Source of the DNA: Vandiemenella viatica
Lineage: Eukaryota > Arthropoda > Insecta > Orthoptera > Morabidae
Assembly (NCBI GenBank): GCA_031002005.1
Contig: CM061920.1
Coordinates: 106,141,447 to 106,205,446 of the forward strand
Reading direction: 5' to 3'
DNA: 64,000 bases
Below are positions 36,587-48,565 of this stretch, piece after piece. A program made the translations under genes and the position numbers. Under the pieces are notes generated by a model, which had not been told where the DNA came from, did no database searches, and worked only from the letters and a program-made list of their open reading frames with translations. Every line of letters begins with the position of its first letter. Position 1 is the stretch's first letter.

Positions 36587-36900
36587 AAAAAAAAAAAATT
36601 TTCTTAAGACTCCTGTGGTCTTAATGAGCTGGTGACAGTGTTTTTAGTGGCTGCGACACTCCCTCTTATCGTACCCGCCTTAACCTAACCCGGTAATCCT
36701 AGCAGGTATAGGGGACCTACAGTTTCACATGGAATCCGAAGCACGGAAGCGTTCTGGCGTATTTCACATTACACAGTAAGCTGTTCCAGGGGTTAAGGAC
36801 CTTGGATAATCCCAGCCAAGACCAGGATTCGTCCGGGGACCTTTCGATCTCGAGTGAGACGTCTTAACCAGCGAGTCGTCACACCACTCACCGTCACACT
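36587..36900 (-). repeat. tRNA-derived SINE, nearly full length
   Basis: On the minus strand a head with an A box (GACTCGCTGGTTAAGACG, near 36864-36880) and a B box (GGACGAATCCTGG, 36822-36834) is followed by a ~200-base body. The body ends in agaccacaggagtctt and an A/T run (36587-36604). Fragments of the same body occur at 20118-20225 and 56990-57120, all on the minus strand. Confidence 0.65.
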
Positions 36901-38650
36901 GATTACATTTATATGCTTAAATTAACTCAACGGTGCATCATATCTGTAAATAATCTTCAAGCTATTACTATTCTTTAAATTCGTCTTATGCGATTATTTA
37001 AGCAGGCATCTATCAACTTATGAATTTCCACCCAATGAATAAAAGTTAGTTTCACTAAACAATTACAGTCAACCCTTGCTGAAGTATGTTACATTCAGAA
37101 TGGTTATTTTCTGACAACGCTGACATCAAACGCAAAAGTAAAAAATTTAAATATTCAAGTTTTTATGTTATTATGTTTGTTCATACATAGCACTTTTTCG
37201 GCTTTAACAGCTCTGCGAAGGTACACATTTAACGGAAACCTTCTAAGACAACGTTTCTGTGAATTGCAGTATGCCATCATATTCAGTAAACTATCTCTCC
37301 TATAATATGGGTGAAATGCGTCTAATGCTGAAAAAAATCTTTAGTTGTTATGGCCTTCGTGGGATAACACAGATCATAATGCTGTCCGTAGTGAATTTAT
37401 TGCATAACGTCAATACAGAAAACACGAACTACTATGAAACGAACTTTATCAGTATCGCAGCCCACGGGCTAATTCCCGGATAATTCATATTATATGAATA
37501 ACATATAAGTAGATAATTCATCTGAAGTATACCGCTTTTAGCTGAAATGGTTTCAAAAGATATGAAGAGAGCCTTTCCCTCTCACATCGTGTGTCAGTGC
37601 AAACTTTACGCCTATGCAAGCATTAAAAGCTCTGTTCAAAATATCATAGAAAATCCTGCCTGCGACTACACGGACTGAAGGAGAAACATGCTTACTCGCG
37701 TTTTGGGCCACTGGTAGTCAACAAATTTGCCTGATTGAACCACCAATTTTGTCGTACTACTCTCCACAATTCTTGTTCTCACTAGCCTAAAATTTAACCG
37801 TACATAATTGAGCAATCGGCGAAACCGCTGTGAAAGTGAATACTTTACACACGAAGACATATAATGAAATATTAGCGTGGATATTGCGGGCAGATTTGAT
37901 AGAGATGATGTTTCCAAGACGGTCTCTGTAGTATTCATCTTATTAGCGGGCAGCACGGTGTCACGTCTTCGGAGTAGGCCCTTCGATCTGCGAACTTCTA
38001 TCTTCGTCCACTGAAGGAGTCAGAAAAGTCCTAAGGCGAAACGTCGAGTCTTTATAACACTATCCGAAGATGATTTCTTTATAGGATAACTAATACCATA
38101 GATTCGTAAGACCAGTTGACTCTTTGAGTGATGAAGAAATGAAGACAAACCGTAATTTCTAATGGGGTAGTATTTTCTTAATGAAATTAATCGCAACATA
38201 GAAAAAATACATCTATCTCTATATTTACTTGACAAATGATTGTTCAGTATTCAGTAGTGATACATGTTTGTTATAAGTATGGCAATAAATAACTTTTTAT
38301 CTCAGACAATGAAGCGTTTGATGAAAATTGTTAAATCGATTCCTTTCCTAATTATTAAACACAGCTTCGTTGTCAACTATAGATTAAACATTCATACTAA
38401 TTCAGAAAAGTAATAACTTGGTGTAATAGAGGGGTTTTTTGGATCACAGATCGAACAAAGAACAGGTATGTTCTCATGTAATTATGGTTCTTTAAGTTAG
38501 AACTAGCCAAATTAATATAAGCGATAAACATATTTATAATATTTTTAACTACAGCTTTTTAATTCCAGTAAGACATAATCGCTAATTGAATTATCGTTCG
38601 TATTAACGATATTTCAGTTTGTCCCTAAACATTTAATTAACCATTCTTAC
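36901..38650. other. Intron 2 of the host gene
   Basis: Mostly AT-rich. ctgaaggagtcagaaaagtc followed by gcgaaacgtcgag at 38011-38046 is a degenerate hammerhead-like motif (CUGANG... and GAAAC). No exon is seen. Confidence 0.35.
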
Positions 38651-38772
38651 CTCATTATAAAGGAACGCAGCATTTCTTGAACACATAAAGTGAGCCGTTA
38701 TGGTCTGAAACGTAAATTTTGTGGAGTCTGCCACGTATTGCATTTTCTCTAAAATAGTTGACAGCAGAACAT
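38651..38772 (-). CDS. Unrecognised gene, exon 2
   Basis: This 122-base exon has a textbook acceptor (ctttcttttacag) and a strong donor (GAG|GTAAGA). It encodes VLLSTILEKMQYVADSTKF then TFQTITAHFMCSRNAAFLYNE, with one open frame compatible with phase 1 in and phase 0 out. The product looks alpha-helical. Unlike exons 3-6 it has ordinary AT-rich codon use. Confidence 0.75.
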
Positions 38773-39569
38773 CTGTAAAAGAAAGAAAAACTTGGGATCA
38801 GGTGGAAGTCAGTGCTGAGTGATGATCATACATTATAGAAGGGTAGACTGTCTAAGTACCAGTCCTGTTGAGACCCTTCATTACACACTTCCTAAAGTCT
38901 TACAGAGTATATCAAATCAACAAATTTACCTTTACCGCGATATTTTCTATTCTTCGGCAAACAAGTAAATAAGTAAAGCTTTCCATAAAAAGAACCTTGA
39001 TTTCATTGTACATTTAACACAAGATAATTTATAGTTTTATAGAATTCTTATTTTCTGAGTCACTATCATAGCTCCAGTTTAAGTTCTCCGCAGGTTTTCT
39101 TAGCCAAGTAACTCGGTAACTGAAGCAACGAAAATAATTACGATAAATTAGACAAATTCGAGTCGACATTCCTAACCAACGTACGAATTTAGCTCTTAGC
39201 CAGTTGGTTGTGTGCAGTTTTAAAGACGTAGAAAATTCCTAATTTGGCTAATATATCTACTGAATCATGTTCGGTCACTATCTGAAGTGCAATTTCCCAG
39301 TATCCCCTCAGACTCCTTTACAGTTTAGCACAAAGTTGTTTGCTGCAAGTTACATACGAATTAGCGAGTTGATGGGCACTGTTTAAGGTGCAAACAGTTT
39401 GAGAGCAAGAAAAAAAGACGCAATTGACAATTTCTACTGGCACTTAGTGTAGTATACGGGCTCTAAATAATATGTTGTACTAGGGTTAAATAAAGTTGGG
39501 CTACAAAATTATGATCATTCCCTTCCTCAAGAATTGTAAGTTAGAGATTATTTTGTGAAATTACCGTAG

Positions 39570-39850
39570 AGCACACTCAGAAACCGAGATGGAAGAAAGT
39601 GCTTTGGAAGATATTGAAGGACAGTAGGCGAATGTGTTGGATAAGGAACACTATGGCGAAAAGCCTGAATAGGAAAAGGGAGAATAATTTTCAGTAGTAT
39701 ATGGAACGGAAAAGAGCACCATGACCATACATTAGCATTTGACTTGAGGTACAACGAAGTGAGAAAGTAGTTATTGGTGTCAAGGGCTGTTATACGTTAC
39801 AGAGGAAATGAACAATTTAGCTTCAACAGTGAAAGAATCTAAAGCATAAT
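39570..39850 (+). repeat. Decayed 3' part of the 6.4-8.2 kb LINE family
   Basis: The translation contains EHHDHTLAFDLRYNEV, corresponding to DDHDHKLAFDFMHKVV of the 7.9-kb copy. It is preceded by degraded sequence matching the DRRR-K-VL region. It lies in intron 1 on the strand opposite the gene. Stops are frequent. Confidence 0.5.
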
Positions 39851-42840
39851 GAACTAAACGCATAACCAGACATGTAGGTAAATTGCCATTGGTCCTAAAC
39901 ATAAGTCGCAATCAATAATAATAGATAAAAAGTCATATATTAGTACAATCAGCAATGACGGTAATAGGAATCCTCTGGGAAATAATTGCGAACATTTTTC
40001 TGGGGAATAATGTACTAATATTTTTCGTAAACTGATAATGGCTTCCACGAGCTCAGCTTCTGCATTTTTAAAAAAAATTTTTAACACGCAGTAATACGAA
40101 AGTGTGGAACAGTTTTATACCTAAGAGGTATTCGCTGTAGTATCACACTACCTCGTTGGTGGTTCTGAAAAACCTACTTGTGTGTACTAGCCGGACTGCA
40201 AATGGCAAGCATCATACCTTCCACAAATAAATTAAATTTGCATAAAAAATTAATATTGTTTAATTATGGGATCTAAAAAGTTAAAAAAGTTGTCCATACA
40301 ATTTTAGATGAAAAATGTCAGTTTTGATATTTACTGATAGAGTAAATAGTACAAGGATGGTTTGAAATTGGGTTCAGAATACTTACTGCCTTTATTTTCT
40401 TGGAGCCTAACTAATAGATAAATCAAAGCGTAACTGAGATCACTAAATATTGCACTTGGCGGCGACTCCTAAGTCAGTGTATTTCCGCTGCTGCGGCTAC
40501 TGTGTCAATCCCGACGTGTCGCATGATGCTACACGGATTAAACTGTGCTGTCGAGCGAAGTCGGTCTAGGCGTCCACTCGTCGCTGCCATGTACTTGTAA
40601 TGTCCATAGCAGAGGGGAATGATAGTAATGCCTAGCACAACAAGCAGAATACTTTCAATGCCAGCATAATAGTCTCTTCTCTCACCGCAAGCAGTCTCTA
40701 AATAATCCTCCCACTGAAGAAAATCGAGTCGAGCCGGATTTTATAATATTCCAGGCCAAATAAACACGTGCGTGGCTGTCTCACTTTAATTTTGTTCCAC
40801 GGTCAGCCTTGTGTGCCACGCGACAAGAAAAAAATGAAAACTAATTTGAGGAGTACCATGATGTCTGCCCGCTATCTGCTAGAACTTTTATTAGTGGTCA
40901 CATTTCCAAGATAAACAAACCTGACACAACCATGAGAAGAAGTCTCAGAACTACTTCTTGGCGAAATATTACTAGTGTTTGGCAGTAGAAGATTAAATTA
41001 TCTTAGCAATGTTGCTTTTTCTTTTTTCATAATATCAGTTCTCCCTGCAAAACTCATCAGTTGTTGTTTCTAACTGAGTGTAAAACCAGAAGTTAATACT
41101 GAAACGTTTCAGATTGTGATTGTGTAATCTTCAGTTGGTAAAGAGTTTCGAAACGAAAAATTATGTTCTTATTAAAGAGTGTTTATTCCATTGATTCATA
41201 TATATGAGCGTTGTGAGAAAACTAATTGGTGCAAGACTTATAAAAAATATATATAGTTAAGTTATTTATTTTTAACATGGGTCCAGTAACCCAAAGCACA
41301 GATGTGTTATATAGCTAGAAAAAGAAACAGAAACAATAGAACTCCTGCACTGATTTTTAAATAGAACTAAATAAAATATAATGGACTAAACAGCCAGAAA
41401 ACTTGACAGTACTGTATTAGTAACAAAACCTATAGGAAGAGAAAATTTTCTTTATAAATAACAACCGGTAAAGTGGAAGACAACGCATGGAGGTTGAAGT
41501 CGTAAAACAAGAAGATTGAAAATTGTGCAAGGATAAATATTTCTCCTCTGCTGACCCTTCCTTTTCAAATCAATTACACTGCGGCATGGTTATGCCAAAG
41601 GAGCGTACCTTTCAAGAGATGTACAATGCCCGATTGGTCTCCAGTGAGTCACCATAACAGACCACTCACTCCTCCTTGATGTGGTCATCCCACTCCCCCA
41701 CAATCCGCCCTTTTTTATTTTATTTTTTTATAAACAAAATTATCTTACTACAAGAGAGGTGAGACGATTGAACAGTGGACAAAAAAGCATATTGGAAAGG
41801 ATATGAACTCCTGGGACTTGAAAATCACTGATCAAAAAAGGTGAAGAATTCAGAGAAAATCAAAAGTTACTATGTTGTTTCCAAAAACAAGAAGGAACTA
41901 AGCTACAAAAGTGTTTACTGAGTTATACAATCGAAAAAAGGGCACAAGGAACAAAATCTCTGGTGTCAATGTCTTAAAACAATAAATTACAAGCTGTCGC
42001 AAGTGGAAGAACGAATGATTCGTATAAAGTTATAAACCGTAACAAACCATATGCACAGCTCCTTGCTTGTTTTTTTTCTATTTATCTTTGCATAGCTTGG
42101 TCATTTATTTTATTGCAGTCATGTTTCCATGCTTCACTATCGCTACGAAGGTACAAAGATGAGCTGATAGAATCCTTTTGTACCAACTCAACATAATATC
42201 TACGTGTTAACTAGCTAGACTTTTCACAGCGCTGTCTTAAGTTTAAGAAATATTTCAGCAAAGGTTGGGTGATATTTGTAAACGTAGAAACTGGGACATA
42301 GAGGTCATCGGAGAATTAAAAGATTGAAGACTGGCACAGTTCGTGGCTGAGATACTAATAACAAAGACGGCTATGAATATTATAACGATCAACTATGTAG
42401 TACAGAACATTGAAAATACATGGCTTAAAATGCAAAACAAAAGGAAAGATATATTTCATACATTCATAACATAAATGTGGTAGAAGTTATGATAATCGAG
42501 ATGCATCACTCACGTGACAACAAGAATCTAAATTATAAATTTTAAGAAGTAAAAATGTGACGATACGCATATTATACATGAACTTATTGTTGGAATCTAA
42601 TTCAAATAATATGCCGAATAGACAGAAATGTAGGTATCAGCGGAGAAAACGAAATAACAGAAAATGCGAATCAGTACGACGGAAAAACAAGAGATAGCAA
42701 AAGTGATCAAATCAAGATTAATTACAGAAGATAAAAATTATAAATGTCAAAGTCAACAAGAGTAATGATACTGCAATACATTTTAAACACAACATAATTC
42801 TACAAATCAGAGTACTACTTATAAAATAAATCTGGATTAC
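39851..42840. other. Intron 1 of the host gene
   Basis: Mostly AT-rich. A GC-richer patch at 40450-40800 has no open frame or splice-bounded exon. A minus-strand CTGAAGA...AATCTGAAACG motif (41104-41134), overlapping the palindrome ctgaaacgtttcag (41099-41112), resembles a hammerhead core with a GATT/AATC stem. Confidence 0.35.
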
Positions 42841-43105
42841 TTGGAGTCGTTCTGCTAAAAACAGGAACACTGGCACACTCTTGGGCCAATTTTTCTTCAG
42901 TTTCCTTCCAATTAGTTGTTAACTGAACTAAAAAATGTTGCATATTCTTCCGTCTACCGTCCTGAGGCTGCTGATCTGCCAACGCCCACAAATACAGCAG
43001 TTTGTTGTTTATAGAACTGTTGCATTCAAAAAACGCATTCTGTTTGTGAGTGAACTCATCTTCTACGTTTTGTGCTAAGTGAGCTTCTTCATACAGGACA
43101 CAGAG
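42841..43105 (-). CDS. Unrecognised gene, first recognisable exon (exon 1 here)
   Basis: This 265-base exon follows a pyrimidine-rich acceptor (tttatgttttcctcag). It encodes LCVLYEEAHLAQNVEDEF, then KQNAFFECNSSINNKLLYLW, KNMQHFLVQLTTNWKETEEK and SVPVFSRTTP. The donor CCAA|GTAATC is not ideal but is the one that keeps exon 2 in frame. Reading on would give SNPDLFYK and a stop at 42830, so a shorter isoform ending here is possible. The exon starts in mid-protein, so further 5' exons must exist; I could not find them in the window. Confidence 0.7.
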
Positions 43106-43641
43106 CTGAGGAAAAACATAAAACATTATGTAGTGATCTATTTCAACTGAAAAGTTACAATTTATTGTCCAGGAGCCTTAAAGGAAACAATAATTTGAGG
43201 TGTTTAACTGGCTTAAACAGATTCATCTCTTAGCGAGGAAATAAACTTTCACATGTTACTGCCGTCCCATGTCATTGACCAAATGTAATTTAAAATCGTA
43301 CCGATTAGTGGAAGGTACCATGCAAATATTGTTTGGAATGCTAATCGTCACTTTTTATGTTTCAAAATTGTAGGGTTGATTATTAGTCTAAAAAAAAACA
43401 AAAAATATTAAATCCAGCGAGTAATCGCACGTTAAACAAAACCCTTAGGCATTATTCTCATACCTAAACAATTCCTAGTTGATGGAATTCCTAATTATCG
43501 AACAGTGAAGTGAATTAGCTACCTGTTATCAACTTGTTTGTTACACTCCTTGAAGCTAACTTTTCTGAAAAAACAAACACCAAGAAATTATAAAAGATTT
43601 TGCTGTTTTCGCAGTTGTCATGCTTGTACAAGTATGATCAA

Positions 43642-43797
43642 GAGACAACGCTGCGTCACAAATACTCCTCCTTCTACCAGAAATTTCGACAAGCCTAGGA
43701 CTCTAAACTCAGCAGGAGGCTAATCCCCTGAAGACGACCTCAGGCTTAGTCGAAACGTTGGGAAGAAGGAGGAGCATTTGGGACGCAGCGTTATCTC
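43642..43797 (+). repeat. Fold-back hairpin element with hammerhead-like apex
   Basis: Two 34-base arms (43642-43675 and 43764-43797) pair at 31 of 34 positions; they share the AACGCTGCGTC and CTCCTCCTTCT blocks. The 88 bases between them contain a CTGAAGA...GTCGAAACG motif. It lies upstream of exon 1 of the host gene and just before the first hAT copy. No ORF is present. Confidence 0.65.
43728..43757 (+). ncRNA. Hammerhead-ribozyme-like motif
   Basis: CTGAAGA (43728-43734) fits the CUGANGA core. GAC (43736-43738) can pair with GTC (43749-43751) as a short stem II, and GAAAC (43752-43756) supplies the second core strand. One nucleotide (43735) is extra relative to the catalytic consensus, and stems I and III are not clear. 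Penelope-like retroelements and some small retroelements carry such motifs. Catalytic activity is doubtful. Confidence 0.3.
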
Positions 43798-43918
43798 GTG
43801 AAGATATTTATACCAAACAGCATGAAAATTGGGCACTAACTTGTCTTTATAAATAATCTTCTGAAAAACACTCTCAAGGAATTTTATCAGGTTGTGTCCT
43901 TTCATAATTCATCCCAAC

Positions 43919-45547
43919 TAAGGATTGCAATCCCGCAGTGTTTTCAATCCCGCGGGATCCGCGCGGGATTTGCGCCAATCCCGCGGGATCCCGCGGCATC
44001 CGTACGGGATTGGTAAAAACAGTTTTTTAACCCATATATTTAAAACATAGTTACTTAAAACGTTAATAAATTAAATGATAAATAAATTAATAAATAATTT
44101 TCAATGTTAAATGGTAAAAATTAACAGTAAACAATATTTTGATTGGCAAAATGACATTAAAACTTTTTAGCGAGTTTTAAGTGTATTTCGAGGTTTTACA
44201 TTTTTGTTTTTTAATCTAAACTAATTTTTAAATAAATAATAAAAATGGAAAATATTGAGTCTTAGGTCATATAATGTGCCTTACAATACATCACATAAGT
44301 TTAAAAATATGGTTTGCTTAATGGCCAAGTTACCAGAGTTTTTTAATCTAAATAAACGTTCCATAACACCGAGAAAAGCATTCCATTTCACAAAGCGAAG
44401 TGAATATCCTCTGTAAAGTGTAGACTTGGCTCAGAACAAGATCTCATAACTTTTTGTCACTGCACAGGCACGAGACTTGGCCTTTTTTTGCGTGATTCAT
44501 TATTATATCTCCTGATACCTTGACTGATATTACAGTTGATTCAATGTTATTAATAGAAACTACTAACCAACACCAAAACTGTCAAGTATTTCAGATTTAC
44601 TTATGTGGCGTAACGACGTTTCTAGAGTGGAAATTATTATTTTTTAATAAGAAAGGAGACTTTCTCGGCGAATGATTGCAGTGAAGTCCTCATAGGTTGT
44701 ATCTCCGGATTTCATTGCAAACACACGAAATTACACACGTGAGGAAGACGACGGAAGCAGCCGTCTTAGTATGGTGTTCCTACAACACAATTCGTCGATA
44801 CACCCGTGAAAATTTCATTATAACTTTTTTTACCTTTAGTCGAAATAATAACAAGGAGAAGAGGGATTAATCGAAAGCCTGAGCGGCACATGTAAGCAGG
44901 TGGCTTTCGTCAAAGAAACGCATTGAGGCAGCGAACCAAAACAACAAATAAGTCAAAGGATATACAATTTCCTTTTGATAGCTGTTAAATAAATGGGTAA
45001 GCGATCGTTAAAATTACGATAACATTAGTTTCATATCAACGAATAATCAAATTTTCAGCCGCAAATTAGGAAATTGTCACAATTACTTTATCTGCAAATA
45101 CAGAAAATGGGAATAATGAAACCGTGAATAAAAAGCTGTAACCGTGTAGAGCAGATAACGTGTGCGACACTTAAAAAATAATTATATAGTTAGAAAATCG
45201 TACTAAATACGCACTCCATAACTCAAATTACAGAAATGTGTACTCAAAACAAACGTAAGTTTTGATGAATACGTAAAAGTGTATTTATTTACTTACGAAT
45301 GACGAAGGTTGACAAAAACAAACCCTTGTTCACATGAGTCAAATGCCAACTGTAAGGGTACAGGCCAACAGTGCAAAATATCCGACAGAGACCGAGTGGG
45401 GCAGTGAGTCACGCATACTGACAAGCGTTTCCGCCGGATTTTGCGGATTGCGGATCCGCTTAATTTTGTGCGGGATCCGCCAGACTGTTTAATGATGCGG
45501 GATCCCGCGGGATTGCGGGATCCCGCTTTGTTGGATTGCAATCCCTA
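43919..45547. mobile_element. Non-autonomous hAT element, copy 1 (1629 bp)
   Basis: The termini TAAGGATTGCAATCC and GGATTGCAATCCCTA are inverted repeats. Eight-base target duplications, atcccaac, lie at 43911-43918 and 45548-45555; an 8-bp duplication with TAGGG-type ends is the hAT signature. No transposase ORF exists. Both ends are dense in GGGATCCCGC-type motifs (43933-44010 and 45428-45527). The middle is AT-rich. It carries the empty site (aagttaccagagtt, 44327-44340) into which a LINE inserted in copy 2. Confidence 0.88.
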
Positions 45548-45555
45548 ATCCCAAC

Positions 45556-47988
45556 CCATATAAGAACAGTAACGAACATATAGTAATAAAGTATTTTTCA
45601 TGCAAGGCTGGACTTCAAAACATAAAAATTTAAAAGCACTAAATCGTAGATATGACATTAAATTCTGTGTCGACACTATAAAATTTTTACGTTGAAAATT
45701 TAAGAAATAAGTCTGAATAGTTTTCATAATAATGTAGGATTTTAAAAAATCATCATACTTCACTAGAACGTTTTTAACTCTGGCTGCAAGTTTAATCGTT
45801 GCATTTAAGACAGAAAGCTGACGTGAAAATAATAATAATAAAAGATGACTACCGATTCTTAAACATTTGTATGTAGCTGACAATAAATTTATGGCTGGTG
45901 TTGAATATTACTAAGCACCTATTTATGATCACAATGAAATCAGCTGTGAACTGAAAATAGAAGTTGTGCCGCATAGGACGAAAATGTGGTAATGAGGTAA
46001 TGGTATAACGAATTTGTGCTCGAGTAACTTACGGAATTGTTATATATTTGACACTAATGGTACAAACTGTTTTCACTAATCGCGGACTAAGTAACAACAC
46101 GAACAATTTACAATCAGGTCTCTAAAAATCTATGTACTCTAATCAACACAGTTTTCAAACACAGACGTGAAAAAAAAACATTGCATTCAATAAACCAATT
46201 ACTAAATCAACGAATATAAATATAATTTTAATGAATGTAACAAAAACCACGAGCTTTATAAACAATTTAAATCAATAACCTAATATTTAGTATTAATTAA
46301 AATTGTAATTTGATAATATCCCGAAAAAGACGAAAAAAATATTTTCGCAGCAATCAATATGTTTTAGCATCATTAACTTGAAAAATTATTATATCAGTCG
46401 AAGGAATAAGACAACTGACGTATTAAATGACTATCCATAAAGTCTAGTGAAGAGTACCGTAAATATAAACAACCGCCCAGGTCACGGGAACTTAAAATAT
46501 GCTTACATGTTTTTTCAGTTGATTCAGTATTACACAGCAATACTGAAATGTAGGTCCCATATTAGAAGAACCTATCTGTAGTTGTTCCATATACGCATCA
46601 CCGGTAAGTACACTTCGAAGAGGGACTGTTAACGTAGTAGTCACAATTCAAGAGTCATCCAAGACTTGATTTGATGAATGCCTCACTCGCTGTCGATTGT
46701 GTGCTACGCAACAATGCCAACATTTTCCTATAAACACGCTAACTGAGAAATACATTGTTAATTGCGTGAGCGAAGTTTGCCAAGATCTAAGTTAATAATG
46801 TGAACACATTAAATCTTTGCGCAGAGATATATGTTCCTAAAATCACATCTATGAACCAAGGAGATTATAGATAACCGTTGGAACGACGTTTCTTTACTTA
46901 AAAAATCAGGAAGGTAAATGTCAATATACCGTTTGACTTATGATATGGTTTCAGAATTTGATGGACCGTGATAGAGTTTCACTAGCGTCTAACAGTATGA
47001 ATTGTATTGGCTAAAGTTGTTTCCATTTCGGAATGATGAGAAGATTTGAATCTGTGAGAATTAAATTAATGAAAACAACAAATATTAAATCTATACTTCT
47101 TTTAGAAATTATGTGAGGTAAGTTAGTACCTTTCAAAACCTTTTAGCAATCAGTTAGAAGCTGTTTCCGGATATGCTCGTATTTCACTGCATTCAGTTTA
47201 AAATAATCAAGCATATGATTATTGTTGATAGTGTTATTATTATTAGAGACGTTTATAATGAAGCTGAGAAAGTGACACTATAATAAAGCTCTTATATTAT
47301 CTGTCTTGTTACTCTCAATATTAAATGTTAGATACAAATGCAAAATAATGGGTGTAGGATGAATCAACAAAATATATTTCCGAATAAACAATATCCTACG
47401 GTTTATTTGAGGATAAAAAAAAGATTTAATCACCAAAGTATGCCTTTGATGCCTTATACATTCCCAGCATTTTTCTCCTGTCTTCCAACGACTTCCAACT
47501 GAGCTTCTTTATAGTATCAGTAATTTTTAGAAACAAATCTAGCTACCCTACCGTTCATTCCTCACCTCAGAGGATGGCGAATAAGGTACAACCCTTTTTT
47601 CCTTCAAATTAAAATTCATACTATTGTTTCGACGCACAAACAAACGTAGATATTATCGCGTTTCTTCCTAATAATTTGATTGGATGAATACACGTATCAG
47701 ATTTTGAGATACTCATTCGTTATTCACACTAACATTAACTCAAAAATTTTCTCAGTAAAGTTTTTAGCTGGTATTGATACCAGAAGAGATTTAAAAAAAA
47801 GAAAAATATAATTTTTCATAAATATGACACTTTAAAACGAATTTAAATATTTATCGATCCATGTTTTGGAAATGACGGCCAAAGAAAAGACTTTAACAAG
47901 ATGTTTTAAGAACTCAAGATATAGATTTTTGGCAGCTATATGAGTTGATAATTCGTTGTTGGAATGTAAGGTTTTTTAAACGAGATGA
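45556..47988. other. AT-rich spacer between hAT copies
   Basis: No open frame, tRNA-like box or terminal repeat recognised. If the host gene extends upstream, its exons here are not visible to me. Confidence 0.35.
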
Positions 47989-48394
47989 GTTAGTACTAAG
48001 GATTGCAATTCCGCAGTGTTTTCAATCCCGCGGGATCCGCGCGGGATTTGTGCCAATCCCGCGGGATCCGTGCGGGATTGGTACAAGCAGTTTTTAACGC
48101 ATATGTTTAAAACATAGTTACTTAAAACGTTAATTAATTAAATAATAATTAAATTAATAATTCATTTTTAATGTTAAATGATAAAAATTAACAGTTTTGA
48201 TTGGCAAAATGACATTAAAACTTTTTAGCTTGTCTTAAGTATTTCGACGTTTTACATTTTTGTTTTTTAATCTAAATCAATTTTTAAATAAATAATAAAA
48301 ATGGAAAATATTGTCTTCGGTCATATTATGTGCCTTACAACACATCATATAAGTTTAAAAATATGGTTTGCTTAGTGGCCAAGTTACCAGAGTT

Positions 48395-48565
48395 GAGTCT
48401 AGCTGGAGCGCTCGAAGAGTCAACTTCCTTGTTCCAGAGAGCAGTCGCGTGACAGTAAACTTCCGCGTTCGCGTGTGGATCTTACCGTCTTCGACTAATA
48501 CTAGTGTGAATCGTAACTTGTTTAAATAGTGACCATTACGTGAAGCTTTAATAGTGCGTATCCAG
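48395..48565 (+). promoter_or_regulatory. 5' leader / internal promoter region of I-like LINE
   Basis: These 171 bases run from the target-site junction (starting gagtctagctggagcgctcg) to the ORF1 ATG at 48566. Full-length LINEs of this group start transcription at their first base from a downstream internal promoter. No TATA box is seen. Confidence 0.5.

Noticed and set aside
40450..40800. GC-rich patch as an extra exon of the host gene
   Set aside because: Exons 1 and 2 already join in phase without it, and no frame is bounded by splice sites.
45293..45541. An 82-codon frame also found in the other hAT copy (55878-56126)
   Set aside because: It starts without ATG and spans the GGGATCCCGC subterminal array. 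Conservation is explained by the two element copies being nearly identical; there is no transposase motif.
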